From assembly GCF_018336935.1 (NCBI RefSeq), contig NZ_CP068771.1, positions 620,001 through 684,000 of the forward strand: DNA of 64,000 bases, given 5' to 3'. The stretch comes from Serratia plymuthica. Lineage in GTDB: Bacteria; Pseudomonadota; Gammaproteobacteria; Enterobacterales; Enterobacteriaceae. Of the stretch, positions 62,374 to 64,000 are shown in pieces. The notes beneath the pieces are model-generated. The model made no database searches. It was not told the origin of the DNA and was given only the letters and a program-made list of their open reading frames with translations. Position 1 is the first letter of the stretch, and each line of letters opens with the position of its first letter. Both the position numbers and the translations under genes were made by a program.

Positions 62374-62450
62374 GGAGCGGTAGTTCAGTTGGTTAGAATA
62401 CCTGCCTGTCACGCAGGGGGTCGCGGGTTCGAGCCCCGTCCGTTCCGCCA
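62374..62450 (+). tRNA. tRNA-Asp (GUC), second copy
   Basis: 77 bases with encoded CCA, identical over its full length to the rRNA-operon copy at 39228-39304. It takes the place of aspV after dnaQ in E. coli. Confidence 0.97.
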
Positions 62451-62458
62451 ACATTAAG

Positions 62459-62487
62459 AAGCCCTGAGTTAGCAATAACTCAGGGCT
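62459..62487 (+). terminator. tRNA-Asp terminator, convergent with NCS1 gene
   Basis: AAGCCCTGAGTTA, loop GCAA, TAACTCAGGGCTT, then CGTTGTTTTT. Related in sequence to the terminator after the other tRNA-Asp. It may also serve the permease gene ending at 62497. Confidence 0.85.
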
Positions 62488-62496
62488 TCGTTGTTT

Positions 62497-63957
62497 TTAA
62501 TCTTTGCTCAACTGCCTTTTGGCAAAGGTCACTGACTGATTGGCTGCCCATTCGCGGCGGGCAATGATCCGATAGCATCCCCCACCCAGTGCGGCACCGA
62601 TAAACCAGCTAAAGTTCGCCACCTCATGCAGGCTGGGCGTGAAGCTTATCGCCAGCCCGATAATCACCGACGGCACCAGCGCCCAGATAGCGTTCGGGTT
62701 GAAACCGTTCTTATACCAGTAACGTCCCCCCGGCGTTGCGTTGTACAAGTCGTCGACGTGCAGTTCGCCGCGTTTGATGATGTAAAAATCCACCAGCAAA
62801 ATGCCGAACAGCGGGCCGATAAAGGCCGCCAGCACGTCCAGCGTGTAGTGGATCAGTTCGGGTGACTGGAACAGGTTCCACGGTGTCAGCAGGAAAGAAC
62901 CGACGGCGGCGATCATCCCGCCGGTGCGGAAGCTGATTTTCTGCGGCGAACAGTTGGAGAAATCAAACGCCGGCGACACAAAGTTGGCGACGATATTGAT
63001 GCCTATGGTAGCGACAATCATGGTCAGCAGGCCAAGGGCCACGGCGATATCGCTGTCGAGACGGGTGACGGTTTCGATCGGATCGGTGATCAACTGACCG
63101 AACAGCGGCAGGGTGCCGGAAACGATCACCACGGTGACCAGCGAGAACAGCAGGTAGTTGAACGGCAGGCCCCAGCGGTTGCCGCGTTGTACCTCGGCAA
63201 AGCTTTTGCCGTAGCGGGTAAAGTCGCCGAAATTCAGCAGCGGGCCGGAGAAGTAAGACACCACCAGCGCAGTGGCGGTCAGCATCAGCCAGCCCTGCTC
63301 ACCGGCGCTCAGGTTTTTGCTCGCCAGCGTGAGGGAAAGGTTGGAGAAACCGACGCGGTATACAATCCAGCCGGCCAACGCGAACATCACCACATACACC
63401 GCCGGCCCGGCGATATCGATAAAGCGTTTAATCGCCGCCATGCCGTGCCAGAACACCATCGCCTGCAACACCCACATGGTGATGTAACAACACCAGCCAA
63501 GCTGTGACAGGCCGAGGAAATGCGGTTGAGTCATCGGCTCCAGCGACGGGAAGAATTTCAGTAACGTCAGCATCAGCGCATTGGAAGCCAGATAGGTTTG
63601 TATACCGTACCAGGCGAAGGCGATCATCCCGCGGATCACCGCCGGAATATTGGCGCCGAACACGCCAAACGCCTGGCGGCTCAGCACGGCGTAAGGCACG
63701 CCGCCAAGCTGGCTGGGTTTGGCGACCAGGTTGGCGCAAAACTGCACGATACAGATCCCCACCAGCAGGCAAATCAGTACCTGCCAGCTCGACAGACCGA
63801 GGGCGAAGAAGCTGGCGGCTACCACATAGCCGCCCATGCTGTGTACATCCGACATCCAGAAGGAAAAGATGTTGTACCAGCTCCAGTTCTGGTCGCGCGT
63901 TGGCGCCAGATCGTCGTTACACAGCTTTGGGCTGTAATTTTCATTAGGGTTTGGCAT
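62497..63957 (-). CDS. NCS1-family nucleobase:cation symporter
   Basis: A 486-residue inner-membrane protein with about 12 hydrophobic segments, starting MPNPNENYSPKLCNDDLAPT. The NCS1 signature is clear (NWSWYNIFSFWMSDVHSMGGY; FAWYGIQTYLASNALM; NIVANFVSPAFDFSN). The family takes up uracil, allantoin, hydantoin or cytosine; this one is closest in feel to the uracil/allantoin branch. Start ATG 63957 is behind GAGAGGAGCACG. It reads out of the window's right end in genome order, so any catabolic partners lie upstream beyond 64000. Confidence 0.88.
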   Translation of the reverse strand: MPNPNENYSPKLCNDDLAPTRDQNWSWYNIFSFWMSDVHSMGGYVVAASFFALGLSSWQVLICLLVGICIVQFCANLVAKPSQLGGVPYAVLSRQAFGVFGANIPAVIRGMIAFAWYGIQTYLASNALMLTLLKFFPSLEPMTQPHFLGLSQLGWCCYITMWVLQAMVFWHGMAAIKRFIDIAGPAVYVVMFALAGWIVYRVGFSNLSLTLASKNLSAGEQGWLMLTATALVVSYFSGPLLNFGDFTRYGKSFAEVQRGNRWGLPFNYLLFSLVTVVIVSGTLPLFGQLITDPIETVTRLDSDIAVALGLLTMIVATIGINIVANFVSPAFDFSNCSPQKISFRTGGMIAAVGSFLLTPWNLFQSPELIHYTLDVLAAFIGPLFGILLVDFYIIKRGELHVDDLYNATPGGRYWYKNGFNPNAIWALVPSVIIGLAISFTPSLHEVANFSWFIGAALGGGCYRIIARREWAANQSVTFAKRQLSKD

Positions 63958-64000
63958 AAATCGTGCTCCTCTCAAGAACGTCACCCGGATGTGGTTATCT

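Overview
This window is chromosomal DNA from a Serratia or a very close Yersiniaceae relative. Protein after protein is a near match to the Escherichia coli counterpart (RecA, Ffh, RpsP, TrmD, LuxS, ClpB, DnaQ). The gene order follows two E. coli map segments, and the 16S/23S/5S genes are of standard enterobacterial length. Genus assignment is inference from sequence style and known gene content; no database search was possible.

Layout. 1-3464: the 3' end of a cellobiose/chitobiose-type PTS operon (IIC fragment, GH1 6-phospho-beta-glucosidase, ChbR-like AraC regulator, ChbG deacetylase). 3497-4882: an MFS transporter with a long Pro/Glu-rich tail. 5132-21084: a conserved housekeeping block, pncC-recA-recX-alaS-csrA-tRNA-Ser-tRNA-Arg(x3)-yqaB-yqaA-gshA-micA-luxS-yfjD-ypjD-ffh-rpsP-rimM-trmD-rplS. 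21220-22432: an isolated phage-derived lysis cassette (holin, SAR endolysin, Ogr-like zinc finger) behind a promoter with a consensus LexA box. 22531-33480: ydiY, then aroF-tyrA, pheA with its Phe-rich leader peptide, raiA, bamD, rluD-pgeF and clpB. 33660-39343: a complete rRNA operon (P1/P2 promoters, boxA, 16S, tRNA-Glu, 23S, 5S, distal tRNA-Asp, terminator). 40184-53704: a 16-gene aryl polyene (APE) pigment operon (apeC to apeR). 53846-63957: dkgB, yafC, an MFS gene, yafD, mltD, gloB, yafS, rnhA/dnaQ, a second tRNA-Asp and an NCS1 nucleobase permease.

How the parts work together. The recA/recX pair and the lysis cassette both carry a 20-bp palindromic LexA box, so DNA damage should induce repair and, separately, programmed lysis. 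The aroF-tyrA and pheA units run the first step and the two terminal branches of tyrosine and phenylalanine synthesis, with a perfect TyrR box and a Phe attenuator visible. The ape genes form one tightly overlapping operon encoding a type II polyketide-like assembly line (ketosynthases, ACPs, ketoreductase, dehydratases, ligase) plus export and acyl/glycosyl transfer proteins that should put a yellow aryl polyene in the outer membrane.

The rRNA operon joins what in E. coli are two distant places: clpB-rrnG on the left and rrnH-aspU-dkgB on the right. The ape cluster lies exactly between tRNA-Asp and dkgB. The points most worth checking are the SOS-linked lysis cassette with its small leader ORF, the tRNA-Arg array with interrupted tRNA 3'-end copies, and the ape island.
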